Positions 46,304-58,360 of a stretch of DNA of 64,000 nucleotides are shown here, piece after piece. The notes below the pieces were generated by a model that was not told the origin of the DNA, made no database searches, and worked only from the letters and a program-made list of their open reading frames with translations. Within the stretch, counting starts at the first letter, position 1; the number at the start of each line of letters is the position of its first letter. The stretch is from Chlorobiales bacterium Clorobi_01 (GTDB lineage Bacteria > Bacteroidota > Chlorobiia > Chlorobiales > Chlorobiaceae): assembly GCA_001602925.1 (NCBI GenBank), contig LUZT01000005.1:124001-188000 (forward strand), given 5' to 3'. The position numbers were made by a program, and so were the translations under genes.

Positions 46304-47395
46304 TTACGACTGCTTTTTCGGAGACTCCCTGACAATCCGCGCCTCCATGCCATCGCGGTAGTTTTCCTGCGGCGAAGTGACAACCACATCCCCGGCATCG
46401 AGCCCCTTGACCACCTCGATGAACACGAGATCGCTGTCGCCGGTGCGAACCGGCTGCTTTTTCAGCTTGCCCTTGACAATTTTCCAGACGTAGCTCTGGC
46501 GCTCCTCCTCGAACACGGAGCTTTTGCTGACCAGCAGCGCTCCCTTCTTCGTGTTGTAGACGATGTTGGCCGTCGCGGTCATGCCGCCCTGGATCGCCGC
46601 CACCGAATCATCGAGCTTCAGATAGACGCGCGAAGTTTTCGTCACCCGGTCAGTCTGCGGCACAATACGCACGACGATGGCATCGAAACGCTTCTCTGGC
46701 ATCGAGTCGAATGCAATCACCGCCTTGAGCCCGGTGCGCAGACGCGGCACATCGAGTTCGTCAACCTCGACCACCACGAGGTAGCGGGATGAATCGGTCA
46801 CGGTCGCCACGAGCGTGCCGGACTGGACGTAATCGCCCTCCTTGACATTCTGAAGCGTCAGAATTCCGCTGAACGGTGCAACAACCTCCAGCTTTTTCAG
46901 ATCGTCCTCGCGGCTCTTGAGCTGCATCTGGCGCTGCCGAAGCGCTTCGCGGGACTCCGTGCTGTTGCGTTCCGCCGCGTCGAAATCCTGCCGGGAAATC
47001 GCGCCGGCCTGAAACAGCGTGCGGTTCCGCTGCAGCCGGAGGTCGTTATCGCGAACGGCGGCCATCTCTTCAGCCACGGCAGCGCGCGCCTCATTAACGG
47101 CCAGGCGCGGCTGCACGCTGTCGAACACGATGATCGCCTGCCCTTTCGAGACCCGCTGCCCTTCGAGCGCGCCGATGGAGCGAACCGTCCCTGAGAACTC
47201 GGCGCTGAGATTGGCAATGTTTTCCGCCTCGACGTAGCCGGTTGCATAGACCGCTTCGACCAGTTCCGATCTCGAAATCTTCCGGGCCTCTACATCGACA
47301 GTATTGCCCCGGGTCAACAGATAGCCGATGGTCGCGGCAAACACAACAGCCATCGCTATCGAGAACTTCGGAAGCATCTTCTGCAGATTCTGCAT
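46304..47395 (-). CDS. RND/ABC efflux periplasmic adaptor (HlyD/MacA type)
   Basis: A 363-residue exported protein, with an N-terminal membrane anchor (residues 10-28). It has the biotinyl-lipoyl half-motifs (GTVRSIGALEGQRVSKGQ and APFSGILTLQNVKEGDYV), a coiled-coil hairpin at about 105-170, and a beta-barrel domain. Such proteins link inner-membrane pumps to outer-membrane channels. No pump or channel gene is adjacent, so it may serve partners elsewhere. It precedes the ferrochelatase-like gene with nine bases between; a link to porphyrin or haem export is possible but speculative. It is divergent from hisI. Confidence 0.85.
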   Translation of the reverse strand: MQNLQKMLPKFSIAMAVVFAATIGYLLTRGNTVDVEARKISRSELVEAVYATGYVEAENIANLSAEFSGTVRSIGALEGQRVSKGQAIIVFDSVQPRLAVNEARAAVAEEMAAVRDNDLRLQRNRTLFQAGAISRQDFDAAERNSTESREALRQRQMQLKSREDDLKKLEVVAPFSGILTLQNVKEGDYVQSGTLVATVTDSSRYLVVVEVDELDVPRLRTGLKAVIAFDSMPEKRFDAIVVRIVPQTDRVTKTSRVYLKLDDSVAAIQGGMTATANIVYNTKKGALLVSKSSVFEEERQSYVWKIVKGKLKKQPVRTGDSDLVFIEVVKGLDAGDVVVTSPQENYRDGMEARIVRESPKKQS

Positions 47396-47620
47396 ATCGT
47401 CAGGGGATGGAATTTAAGAGTTACAAATCGCCCGCCTGATAAGGCCTGGCTGTTTTTCAAAAAGACTGCGCAGAAATGCCGGTGATTTTTTCCAGGTTAC
47501 AGCCTTGGTTTTTCAATATTTTTAACAATCTTGCAAATCTTCCTGCCGGGCGTTTTCTGATGGCTCTTTCGGCTGAATTGAACGCAGGCACTACGGAAAA
47601 AATTCTAATCTACAGCTTCA

Positions 47621-48034
47621 ATGGGCGAGAATCAAGAGACGCAGAAGAGCTTTCTCGAAACGGTCAAATTCGACAGCAAGGGGCTGGTGCCCGCCATCGT
47701 TCAGGATCACGAAACCGGCAAGGTGCTGATGATGGCCTGGATGAATCTCGAAAGCCTCAAAATGACCCTCGAAAAGAAAAAGGCCTGCTACTGGAGCCGC
47801 AGCCGCAACAAGCTCTGGCTCAAAGGCGAATCGTCGGGAAACATGCAGGAGGTGCACGACATACTCATCGACTGCGACGGCGACACGCTCTTGCTCAAGG
47901 TCTCGCAGAAAGGCGGCGCATGCCATGTCGGCTACCACTCCTGCTTCTACCGGAGGACGGTGGACGGCGAGTCGATGGAGATCTGCGACACGCTGATGTT
48001 CGATCCCGAAGAGGTTTACGGCAAACAAAGCTGA
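47621..48034 (+). CDS. hisI: Phosphoribosyl-AMP cyclohydrolase
   Basis: A 137-residue monofunctional HisI, third step of histidine synthesis. Magnesium ligands lie in [11 protein letters not shown] (Asp84, Asp86, Asp88); zinc ligands are Cys85, Cys101 (in [11 protein letters not shown]) and Cys108. The C-terminal HisE domain is absent, so PR-ATP pyrophosphatase must be encoded elsewhere. ATG at 47621. Followed after six bases by menG on the same strand; divergent from the adaptor gene. Confidence 0.95.
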   Translation: MGENQETQKSFLETVKFDSKGLVPAIVQDHETGKVLMMAWMNLESLKMTLEKKKACYWSRSRNKLWLKGESSGNMQEVHDILIDCDGDTLLLKVSQKGGACHVGYHSCFYRRTVDGESMEICDTLMFDPEEVYGKQS

Positions 48035-48040
48035 CCCCCG

Positions 48041-48766
48041 ATGAGTAGTTCCAAAGAGACCGCAAAGTCCCTCATACAAACCAAGTCACGCTCCTCGATC
48101 CGCAACATGTTCGACGAGGTCGCGCCGACCTATGACTTCCTCAACCACCTGCTGAGCCTCGGTATCGACAACTACTGGCGAGTCGTGGCCGCCAAAAAGG
48201 CGCGCAAGCAGGTGGAAGGCGAACGCGAGCCGAAGATTCTCGACGTGGCTACCGGCACGGGCGACCTGGCCGCATCGATGGCGAAGATCCCCGGCGCGAA
48301 AGTGACCGGCTACGACCTCTCTCCCGAGATGCTCGCCATCGCCCGGCAGAAGTATCCAAACATCGAGTTCCTGGAAGGCTTCGCTGAAAAGATGCCTTTT
48401 GACGACCGGAGCTTCCACGTCGTCAGCGCAGGCTTCGGTGTCCGGAACTTCGAAGACCTCGCGCAGGGTATGAAAGAGTTCCACCGCGTGCTCAAGCCCG
48501 GCGGCTGCGCTTACATCATCGAGCCGATGATTCCGCGCAACGCGGTGATGAAAAAGCTCTACCTGATCTACTTCAAGAACGTCCTGCCAAAAATCGCCGG
48601 AATGTTCAGCAAATCGACCTTCGCCTACGACTACCTCCCCAATTCGGTGGAGCAGTTCCCCCAGGCCGAAGCGTTCACGAAAATTCTGAAAAACGCGGGC
48701 TTCAAGAAGGCCGAGTACTTCCCGATGACCTTCGAGACCTCTATTTTGTACGTAGCCACGAAGTGA
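48041..48766 (+). CDS. menG: Demethylmenaquinone methyltransferase (UbiE/MenG)
   Basis: A 241-residue class I SAM methyltransferase. UbiE signatures: [32 protein letters not shown] (motif I) and RVLKPGG (motif III). It methylates demethylmenaquinone in menaquinone synthesis, the main quinone in green sulfur bacteria. It is translated in the same transcript as hisI and ends at a clear terminator. Full length. Confidence 0.95.
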   Translation: MSSSKETAKSLIQTKSRSSIRNMFDEVAPTYDFLNHLLSLGIDNYWRVVAAKKARKQVEGEREPKILDVATGTGDLAASMAKIPGAKVTGYDLSPEMLAIARQKYPNIEFLEGFAEKMPFDDRSFHVVSAGFGVRNFEDLAQGMKEFHRVLKPGGCAYIIEPMIPRNAVMKKLYLIYFKNVLPKIAGMFSKSTFAYDYLPNSVEQFPQAEAFTKILKNAGFKKAEYFPMTFETSILYVATK

Positions 48767-48793
48767 GGCAAGAGTTTGATATGACGTCAAAGC

Positions 48794-48825
48794 AAAAAGG
48801 TGAAGCATAAAAACTTCACCTTTTT
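48794..48825. terminator. Bidirectional rho-independent terminator
   Basis: AAAAAGGTGAAG and CTTCACCTTTTT form a perfect stem with an eight-base loop, 28 bases past the menG stop. A and T tracts on both sides allow termination of menG and of the brnTA operon. Confidence 0.85.
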
Positions 48826-48876
48826 CATTTTACCGGAACAGGACCTCCGGAAATTTTATTGTGACCTAAAAAAACT

Positions 48877-49215
48877 CTAAGCCTTTACACCGCCAGACTT
48901 ACGCTGATGCTCCACATAGGAACGCAACACGGCATTGATTTTTTTCTGGTACCCTTTCCCCTGGCCTCGAAAAAACTCCATCACCTCGTAATCGACGCGC
49001 ATGTTGAGCACTACTTTAGGCTGGGGCGGGGTCACCATTATCGTCGACCAGTCAAGAACCGTACCCGCTTCATCTTCATCGCTGGAAATAGCTGCCTCGA
49101 TCTCTTCATCCGTCATAGCCGCAGCCGTCGTCCAATCACTCTCGCTCTCGCCACGCTCCTGCATGGCACGCAACTCTTCATCCGTATACCTGACGATATG
49201 CTCTTTCTTCTTCAT
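48877..49215 (-). CDS. brnA: BrnA-family antitoxin
   Basis: A 112-residue protein from ATG 49215 with GGAG eight bases ahead (the frame extends upstream but that start is less likely). The N-terminal part is acidic; the C-terminal ribbon-helix-helix (VVLNMRVDYEVMEFFRGQGK, then GYQKKINAVLRSYVE) binds DNA and neutralises BrnT. It starts 37 bases inside the brnT gene, indicating tight coupling. BrnA usually represses its own operon. Confidence 0.88.
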   Translation of the reverse strand: MKKKEHIVRYTDEELRAMQERGESESDWTTAAAMTDEEIEAAISSDEDEAGTVLDWSTIMVTPPQPKVVLNMRVDYEVMEFFRGQGKGYQKKINAVLRSYVEHQRKSGGVKA

Positions 49216-49444
49216 CTCTTGCTCTCCTGAATGATATAATTCTGCGGACATCTCCCCGCCATGTCCAGACAACGCTGTAAAACTTGCCGCTGATTTCAGC
49301 CGTTGTCAGATACCTCGTTTCGCTGGAAACAGCTGACGTTACCGTAATCGCTGGTTTTCCTTCAAAAAGCAGTCGGGAATCCACAAAATCAAGGTTGTGC
49401 TTTTCAAGATTACTCAACCGCTTGTTTTCGTCCCATTCAAACAT
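49178..49444 (-). CDS. brnT: BrnT-family ribonuclease toxin
   Basis: An 88-residue protein of the BrnT RelE-like fold. Signature blocks: FEWDENKRLSNLEKHNLDF and, toward the end, RRIISFRRARDEEERAYRQVYG. BrnT cleaves RNA and arrests translation. The gene precedes and overlaps brnA, the usual toxin-first order of this family. The pair lies between menG and a thioesterase gene and is AT-richer than both. Confidence 0.9.
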   Translation of the reverse strand: MFEWDENKRLSNLEKHNLDFVDSRLLFEGKPAITVTSAVSSETRYLTTAEISGKFYSVVWTWRGDVRRIISFRRARDEEERAYRQVYG

Positions 49445-49459
49445 TCAGGATTCTACATA

Positions 49460-49475
49460 TTTTGTATAGACAAAA
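49460..49475. promoter_or_regulatory. Dyad in the brnTA promoter region
   Basis: TTTTGT-ATAG-ACAAAA, 16 bases upstream of brnT. Placement suits autoregulation by the BrnTA complex. The dyad is short and may be chance in AT-rich DNA. Confidence 0.45.
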
Positions 49476-49488
49476 CAAATTTTCCCCC

Positions 49489-49926
49489 TCACCTCACCAC
49501 CGCGAACTCCCCCTCGAATTTCACCGCAACCTTGCCTTCAACCTCGATGACCGCGCAGATCGTCATCTTCGCTTTTCCTTTTCGGTCGAAGCTCTCGATA
49601 AACGCGGCAAATTCCTCTTCGGGCGGCAAGGTGCCGGTGGCTACAATGTCGCCCGTGACGGGTCGGAGATACTCGACCTCCCCTTTGCGGATCACGATGC
49701 TGCCTTTGATTCCGGCTTCGCGGAGCCGGAGATAAAGCAGCCCCCACGCCGAGAGCACGCAGGCGATGTAGAGGCTGCCGCCGAAAGCCGTGCCGAGGTG
49801 GTTGAAGTTGTTGGCCAGTGGCGCAATGATGGTCAGTTCGCGCCGGGTGTACCGCTCGACGACAATCCCCATCGCCTGCGTCAGGGGAATCGCACTATCA
49901 AGAATTTCCTGAAGTTTACGCTCCAT
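49489..49926 (-). CDS. Hotdog-fold thioesterase (YiiD C-terminal type)
   Basis: A 145-residue single hotdog domain. It has the central FNHLGTAFGGSLYIACVLSAWG helix and the VEYLRPVTGDIVATGT strand typical of the putative thioesterase domain found at the C-terminus of YiiD. It would hydrolyse acyl-CoA or acyl-ACP thioesters. It starts three bases after the LOG-family gene stop; the two are probably co-transcribed. Substrate unknown. Confidence 0.8.
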   Translation of the reverse strand: MERKLQEILDSAIPLTQAMGIVVERYTRRELTIIAPLANNFNHLGTAFGGSLYIACVLSAWGLLYLRLREAGIKGSIVIRKGEVEYLRPVTGDIVATGTLPPEEEFAAFIESFDRKGKAKMTICAVIEVEGKVAVKFEGEFAVVR

Positions 49927-49929
49927 GAT

Positions 49930-50562
49930 TCACGCTTTTCCCGCCTGCCCGGCGATGTCGAGGCGATACTTGTTGAAGTTCCGGCAGACGTGCTCCGTCT
50001 CTGGCCGGGCTTTGTGGATTTTGATGATCAGATCGACCACTTCTGACGGTTCCATGACGTGGAATATCGAATGCATGTCCTTGCGCTCGAACAGATGGCG
50101 TGGCAGCACTTCGGTTTCGAGCCAAAGCAGCAGGCTCGTCCAGATTTCGCCGAACAGGATGATCGGCGTTTCGCAGAGGTGTTGCACTTGCACGAGCTGC
50201 CAGGAGTAGAAAAGTTCGAGCAACGTACCGATGCCGCCGGGCGCGACCACCACCGCGTCGGACATTGCCATGAAGGCGTCGAGCCGCCCGCTGAAACGCT
50301 CGAAATCCTCCTTGATGTCGAGGTACGGATTGGGAGCCTGCTCATGGGGCAGCTTGATGTTCAACCCGATCGACTGTCCGCCGTTGGCAACGCTCTTCGA
50401 CCCGGCATTAGCCGCCTGCATCAACCCCGGCCCGCCGCCGGTCACGATGTCGAACCCCTCGGCAGCCAGCCCTTTGGCAATTTCAAAAACATCCCGGTAA
50501 GCCTCGTCCCCTTCACTGATCCGGGCCGATCCAAAAATAGTTACGCGATAATTCGGTTCCAT
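49930..50562 (-). CDS. LOG-family (cytokinin riboside 5'-monophosphate phosphoribohydrolase-like) protein
   Basis: A 210-residue Rossmann-fold protein. The family motif PGGIGTLLE lies near residue 110, and [13 protein letters not shown] near 45. Relatives remove ribose 5-phosphate from nucleotide monophosphates; members were often mis-annotated as lysine decarboxylase. The physiological substrate here is unknown. Upstream gene of the thioesterase pair. Confidence 0.88.
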   Translation of the reverse strand: MEPNYRVTIFGSARISEGDEAYRDVFEIAKGLAAEGFDIVTGGGPGLMQAANAGSKSVANGGQSIGLNIKLPHEQAPNPYLDIKEDFERFSGRLDAFMAMSDAVVVAPGGIGTLLELFYSWQLVQVQHLCETPIILFGEIWTSLLLWLETEVLPRHLFERKDMHSIFHVMEPSEVVDLIIKIHKARPETEHVCRNFNKYRLDIAGQAGKA

Positions 50563-50592
50563 GAATTAGAATTAAGATTTATGGCAACACAT

Positions 50593-51255
50593 TTACCATT
50601 TGAAATCAGGATCATCAAAATCAAAAAAATCCAACTCGTGTGGGCTTGCATTTTTTTCTTTGGCCGTCTTCTCAAGAAATACTGAGAATTCTTTATAGTC
50701 TGTGGAAAAAGAACTCAACTTCCCTAATATTTCTGGAAGACGCTTAAAACGAGCCTTTCCCGCTTTACCCTCCAAAACATACTGTCGCGCCATCTCCCAA
50801 AAGAACTGTGTATAGTAGCCGGAACGCATTCCTTCAAACATGGTTCTTAACTCGAATACTAATGGGCCAATATTTGGATCATATTCTCTGAGCGATTCCT
50901 CAATACAATGTTCAAGAATAAAAAGCTCTGACTGATCTAATCTCGAAGTTGGATGAAAACCTGCCGCCCATCGCAAAAGGGCAATTTGCGGAATTATGAT
51001 TGGCCAAAGAATCTTAACACCCCGATACTTAACTGTATCGAGTTCGTCATACCCAAATGTATCCTCAAGCCGATCACCCTGATAGGCATGCCGAATATCA
51101 TACGCCAACGCAAGAACAAAATCCGATAATGCTGAATCCCCCAAAGGCAAACCAACCGAAAGCCGATGAATTAAATCGTGTAGACTTTTTAGGTCCCAAT
51201 AGTCTCCATAAAGAATGATGCCTGCACCGTAATGTGTTGGTTTAGATGTAATCAT
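50593..51255 (-). CDS. AT-rich orphan protein of unknown function
   Basis: A 220-residue soluble protein, AT-richer than its neighbours. It opens with GAGIILYGDYWDLKSLHDLIH, an exposed-looking start, and is otherwise helical and rich in aromatic residues (YTQFFWEMARQYVLEG). The C-terminus is very acidic (DFFDFDDPDFKW). No signal peptide or known catalytic motif. It lies 30 bases upstream of the LOG gene on the same strand, so may be transcribed with it. Not recognised; looks acquired. Confidence 0.55.
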   Translation of the reverse strand: MITSKPTHYGAGIILYGDYWDLKSLHDLIHRLSVGLPLGDSALSDFVLALAYDIRHAYQGDRLEDTFGYDELDTVKYRGVKILWPIIIPQIALLRWAAGFHPTSRLDQSELFILEHCIEESLREYDPNIGPLVFELRTMFEGMRSGYYTQFFWEMARQYVLEGKAGKARFKRLPEILGKLSSFSTDYKEFSVFLEKTAKEKNASPHELDFFDFDDPDFKW

Positions 51256-51367
51256 TGGTTTCCATTTAGGTTTTCTTCAATTACAATTCAACCAAGGCTA
51301 AATAATGCTCTAAATGAAAAACTAATGCATAAAAGCCTATCATCTCGATCTGTTTTTTCGACAAGCC

Positions 51368-54936
<3,569 letters not shown>

Positions 54937-54955
54937 GGATCGGTTCTCCGTGGTT

Positions 54956-55669
54956 TCAGGCGGTTGCTTGCTGGGGTGTGCGCGAATCGCTCTCGATCTT
55001 GCCGTCAACGAGGTGGATGCGGCGGCCCGCGCGATTGGCGAAATCTTCGTCGTGGGTAACGACGATAACGGTCTGGTTCAGCTCGCGGTTCAGGCGGGCG
55101 AAAAGTTCATAGACGTTATTGGCCGAGCGCGAATCGAGGTTGCCGGTCGGCTCGTCGCCGAGCAGCACCTTCGGCTCGTTGGCCAGCGCCCTGGCAATCG
55201 CCACGCGCTGCTGCTGTCCGCCGGAGAGCTGGTTGGGCTTGTTGGTGTACTTGTCTTCGAGGCCGACCATATCGAGCAGCTTCATCGCCCGCTCGCGAAT
55301 CTCCTTCTTGCCGTATTTGCGGCGGATCAGCATCGGCATCATGACGTTATCGACCGCGCTGAACTCCGGTAAAAGAAAGTGGAACTGGTAGATAAAGCCG
55401 ATCTTCCGGTTGCGGATGACGGTCATCTCCGCCTCGTCGAGGCCGGTAATCTCCTGACCGTCGAGCCACACCTTGCCGAAAGTCGGCTTGTCGAGGCCGC
55501 CCATGATGTAGAGCAGCGTCGATTTGCCCGACCCGGACGGCCCGGTAATGGCCACGAATTCACCTTCGAAAATCTCCAGCGAAAGGTTGGGAAGGATCGT
55601 CTGGCGCACATCCCTCGACAGTTCGAGTTCCTTGCGGATTCCTTCAAGCCTGAGAATCGTTTCAGCCAT
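54956..55669 (-). CDS. lolD: LolD/MacB-type ABC transporter ATPase
   Basis: A 237-residue ABC ATPase. Walker A GPSGSGKS near 43, Q-loop [16 protein letters not shown], signature [15 protein letters not shown], Walker [14 protein letters not shown]-loop VTHD. The sequence groups with LolD, which with LolC/E releases lipoproteins from the inner membrane; the permease gene is not adjacent. It is the first gene of a run with cruA and ligA on the minus strand. Confidence 0.9.
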   Translation of the reverse strand: MAETILRLEGIRKELELSRDVRQTILPNLSLEIFEGEFVAITGPSGSGKSTLLYIMGGLDKPTFGKVWLDGQEITGLDEAEMTVIRNRKIGFIYQFHFLLPEFSAVDNVMMPMLIRRKYGKKEIRERAMKLLDMVGLEDKYTNKPNQLSGGQQQRVAIARALANEPKVLLGDEPTGNLDSRSANNVYELFARLNRELNQTVIVVTHDEDFANRAGRRIHLVDGKIESDSRTPQQATA

Positions 55670-56032
55670 CGAGTTGGGTCTGGTTCATCGTTACGGATCA
55701 CGCCCCCTCCATCGAAATCGAAATCAGACTCCTCTTCCCCGGGCGCTCTGAAGTATAAGAAAAAAGCATCGTTTATGGAGCTTTGGGAAATGGAGTCAGG
55801 ATTCAGGGTGACAGCCGAAACACCTGCCGGCAGTTTCGTCGCGCCGGAGTCAGCCATCACTAAGGTTTTGCCAATGTCAGGAAGAATTCGTTATTTCCCA
55901 TAAAACATATCGAAATCGAGACTTACAACATATTTGTACTTTTTCAAAAGCATAAAAGCACATTTATCTGGAATTATTTAGGAATAAAAATATATTCACC
56001 TAAATAAATTAGGATCAAACAAGAAAAAGCCC
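55670..56032. other. Divergent spacer between lolD and the molybdate operon
   Basis: No gene is recognised. The left half is GC-typical; the right half (about 55890-56030) is AT-rich and holds the promoter of the modD operon and a strong inverted repeat (listed separately). No Moco riboswitch-like structure was seen. Confidence 0.6.
55974..56007. promoter_or_regulatory. Inverted repeat in front of the molybdate operon
   Basis: TTATTTAGG (55974-55982), 16-base spacer, CCTAAATAA (55999-56007). It ends 25 bases before the modD start. Spacing and position suit an operator; it does not match the E. coli ModE box. The regulator is unknown. Confidence 0.55.
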
Positions 56033-56899
56033 ATGTACTTTCCGATTCCCGACAGCGACATCGAGCGATATATCGAAGAAGACGTGCCTTATGGCGACTT
56101 GACCTCCACCCTGCTCGGCATCGGCGATGAGCCGGGCGAGATAACCTTCACCACGCGCGACCGGACGGTGCTCTGCTGCACCGAGGAGGCCGGGCGGGTG
56201 CTCGCGAAGTGCGGTGCCGAGGTGCTCTCGACGCTTCCGTCCGGCACGATTGCTGCGCCGGGCACGGAGATTCTGAAAGCTTCCGGCCCGGCGGCGGCGC
56301 TCCACGCGGGCTGGAAGGTGGCGATGAACCTGCTCGAGTACGCCTCCGGCATCTCGACGCGCACCGCAACTATCGTCGAACGCGCCCGCGCCGCCAACCC
56401 CGGCATCAACGTCGTGACGACGCGCAAATCATTTCCCGGCACCAAAAAGATCGCTATCAAGGCGATCATGGCGGGCGGCGCGTTTCCCCACCGTCTCGGT
56501 CTCTCCGAGTCGATCCTCGTTTTTTCGCAGCACACCGCCTTCCTCGGCGGACTCGATCCGTTCCTCGACAAGCTCTCCGATCTGAAAAAGCTCGCGCCGG
56601 AGCAGAAGATTCTCGTCGAGGCCGACAGCGCCGAAGAGGCGCTGCGCATCGCAGCGGCGGGTGCGGACGTGGTGCAGGTGGACAAGATGCCGGTCTCCGA
56701 ACTCGCCGCGCTGGTCACGGAAATCCGCAGCCGCTTTCCCGGCGTGGCGGTGTCGGCGGCGGGCGGCATCAACGGCGAGAACGCCGCCGCATACGCCGCA
56801 ACCGGCATCGACATCATCGTGCTCTCCTCGGTTTACTTCGGCAAACCGGCAGACATTTCGACCTCGATCACTCCAAAACCCAACCAGCACCCATCATGA
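56033..56899 (+). CDS. modD: ModD (nicotinate-nucleotide pyrophosphorylase homologue of molybdate operons)
   Basis: A 288-residue TIM-barrel protein of the NadC family. Motifs seen are EDVPYGDLTSTLLG, VVTTRKSFPGTKKIAIKAIM and ILVEADSAEEAL. The sequence is close to NadC but its gene is the first of the molybdate operon, which is characteristic of ModD, a paralogue with poorly known function. An authentic NadC is possible, but the operon, overlap with modA (ATGA) and the family call favour ModD. Confidence 0.85.
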   Translation: MYFPIPDSDIERYIEEDVPYGDLTSTLLGIGDEPGEITFTTRDRTVLCCTEEAGRVLAKCGAEVLSTLPSGTIAAPGTEILKASGPAAALHAGWKVAMNLLEYASGISTRTATIVERARAANPGINVVTTRKSFPGTKKIAIKAIMAGGAFPHRLGLSESILVFSQHTAFLGGLDPFLDKLSDLKKLAPEQKILVEADSAEEALRIAAAGADVVQVDKMPVSELAALVTEIRSRFPGVAVSAAGGINGENAAAYAATGIDIIVLSSVYFGKPADISTSITPKPNQHPS

Positions 56900-57654
56900 A
56901 AACCATGAAACATTTTCTGCGCGCCATCGGCGTTGCGCTCACCCTCCTCGTGCTGACCTCCATGCCAGCACTGGCCGGGCAGGTCAACCTCTCCGTAGCA
57001 GCGAGCATGAAGGACGCCATCAACGAGATGACCGGCGTGTACACGAAATCTCATCCGGGCACGACCTTCCAGAAAAACTATGCTGCTTCGGGGGCGCTCG
57101 CCGGGCAGATCGAACAGGGCGCTCCGGCTGACCTTTTCATTTCGGCAAACGTCAAGTGGATGGATTACCTGAAGGAAAAGAACCTCGTCGATGCGCCGAG
57201 CATCCGCACCTTCGCCTTCAACGACCTGGTGTTCGCGGGCGCGACCACTCAGAAAATCAAAAGCATGAACGACCTGACGAAGCTCGGCAAGATCGGCATC
57301 GGCAGCCCGAAGAGCGTGCCCGCCGGGGAGTATGCGATGCAGGCTATCGTGAAAGCCGGACTCGAACAGGCGCTCGCGGGCAAGCTCATCATGGCCAAGG
57401 ATGTGCGTGAAAGCCTGATGTACGCCGAACTTGGCGAGGTTGACGGTTCGTTCGTCTATCGCACCGACGCGCTCATGGCTCAGAAGGCGAAAATCCTGTT
57501 CGTCGTGCCCGCAAACCTTTACCCCGAAGTGCTTTACCCGGTGGCGCTGACCGTTTCTGGCGCGAAAAATGCCGACGCGAAAAGCTTCTCCGCCTGGCTG
57601 AAAGGCAAACAGGCAACGGCGATTCTGAAGAAGTACGGCTTCACCGTGAAGTAA
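56896..57654 (+). CDS. modA: Molybdate ABC transporter periplasmic binding protein
   Basis: A 252-residue secreted protein. Signal peptide with cleavage near residue 27 (MPALAGQVN). The mature part shows family blocks VAASMKDAINEM, NYAASGALAGQIEQGAPAD, GSPKSVPAGEYAMQAI and YRTDALM, which form the oxyanion site. It binds molybdate (possibly tungstate) and hands it to ModBC. ATG at 56896 overlaps modD by four bases. Full length. Confidence 0.95.
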   Translation: MKTMKHFLRAIGVALTLLVLTSMPALAGQVNLSVAASMKDAINEMTGVYTKSHPGTTFQKNYAASGALAGQIEQGAPADLFISANVKWMDYLKEKNLVDAPSIRTFAFNDLVFAGATTQKIKSMNDLTKLGKIGIGSPKSVPAGEYAMQAIVKAGLEQALAGKLIMAKDVRESLMYAELGEVDGSFVYRTDALMAQKAKILFVVPANLYPEVLYPVALTVSGAKNADAKSFSAWLKGKQATAILKKYGFTVK

Positions 57655-57673
57655 CGAGCCACAACGACCAGCC

Positions 57674-58360
57674 ATGCACCTGACGCCAGAAGATTTCTCG
57701 GCCATCGCGCTCTCGATGAAGATCGCTGTCACCGCCACGGCGCTCTCGCTGCCGTTCGGCTTCGCGACGGCGTGGGTGATGGTCTTCAAGCGCTTTCGCG
57801 GAAAGGTGCTGCTCGAAGTGCTGGTCAACCTGCCCCTCACCCTGCCACCGGTGGTGATCGGCTACTTTTTGCTGCTCATGCTGGGGCGCAACGGCTGGAT
57901 TGGTCAGGCGCTTTCGTCTGTCGGCATCGAGTTGGTCTTCACCTGGAAAGCCGCCGTGCTCGCCTCGGCCACGGTCGGCTTTCCGCTGCTGGTGCGCTCG
58001 ATCCGGCTCGGCATGGAGTCGATCGACCACCAGCTCCTCCAGGCATCGCGCAGCCTCGGCGCGCCGTGGTACGACACGCTCGCGACAGTCATTCTGCCGC
58101 TTTCGTTCCGGGGCATGGTGGCCGGCTCGTCGCTCATGTTCGCCCGCAGCCTCGGCGAATTTGGCGCGACGATCATCGTGGCGGGCAACATTCCCGGCCT
58201 CACGCAAACCATTCCGCTCGCCATCTACGACTACGCCAGTTCCCCAACGGGCACCGCGATGGCGCTCTCGCTCTGCATCGTCTCCATCGCGCTCTCGGTC
58301 TCCGTGCTCTTTTTGCACGAGGTAATCGGCAAAAAACTCGAACATGGAGGAAAAGCGTGA
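57674..58360 (+). CDS. modB: Molybdate ABC transporter permease
   Basis: A 228-residue inner-membrane protein with five hydrophobic segments and the coupling EAA loop near residues 130-150 (ASRSLGAPWYDTLATVILPLSFRGM). VNLPLTLPPVVIGYFLLLM is the ModB signature near 55. It starts 19 bases after modA. Its stop overlaps the modC start. Confidence 0.95.
   Translation: MHLTPEDFSAIALSMKIAVTATALSLPFGFATAWVMVFKRFRGKVLLEVLVNLPLTLPPVVIGYFLLLMLGRNGWIGQALSSVGIELVFTWKAAVLASATVGFPLLVRSIRLGMESIDHQLLQASRSLGAPWYDTLATVILPLSFRGMVAGSSLMFARSLGEFGATIIVAGNIPGLTQTIPLAIYDYASSPTGTAMALSLCIVSIALSVSVLFLHEVIGKKLEHGGKA

Noticed and set aside
55379-55903. 174-codon frame reaching the molybdate spacer
   Set aside because: Overlaps lolD antisense and has no protein-like features.
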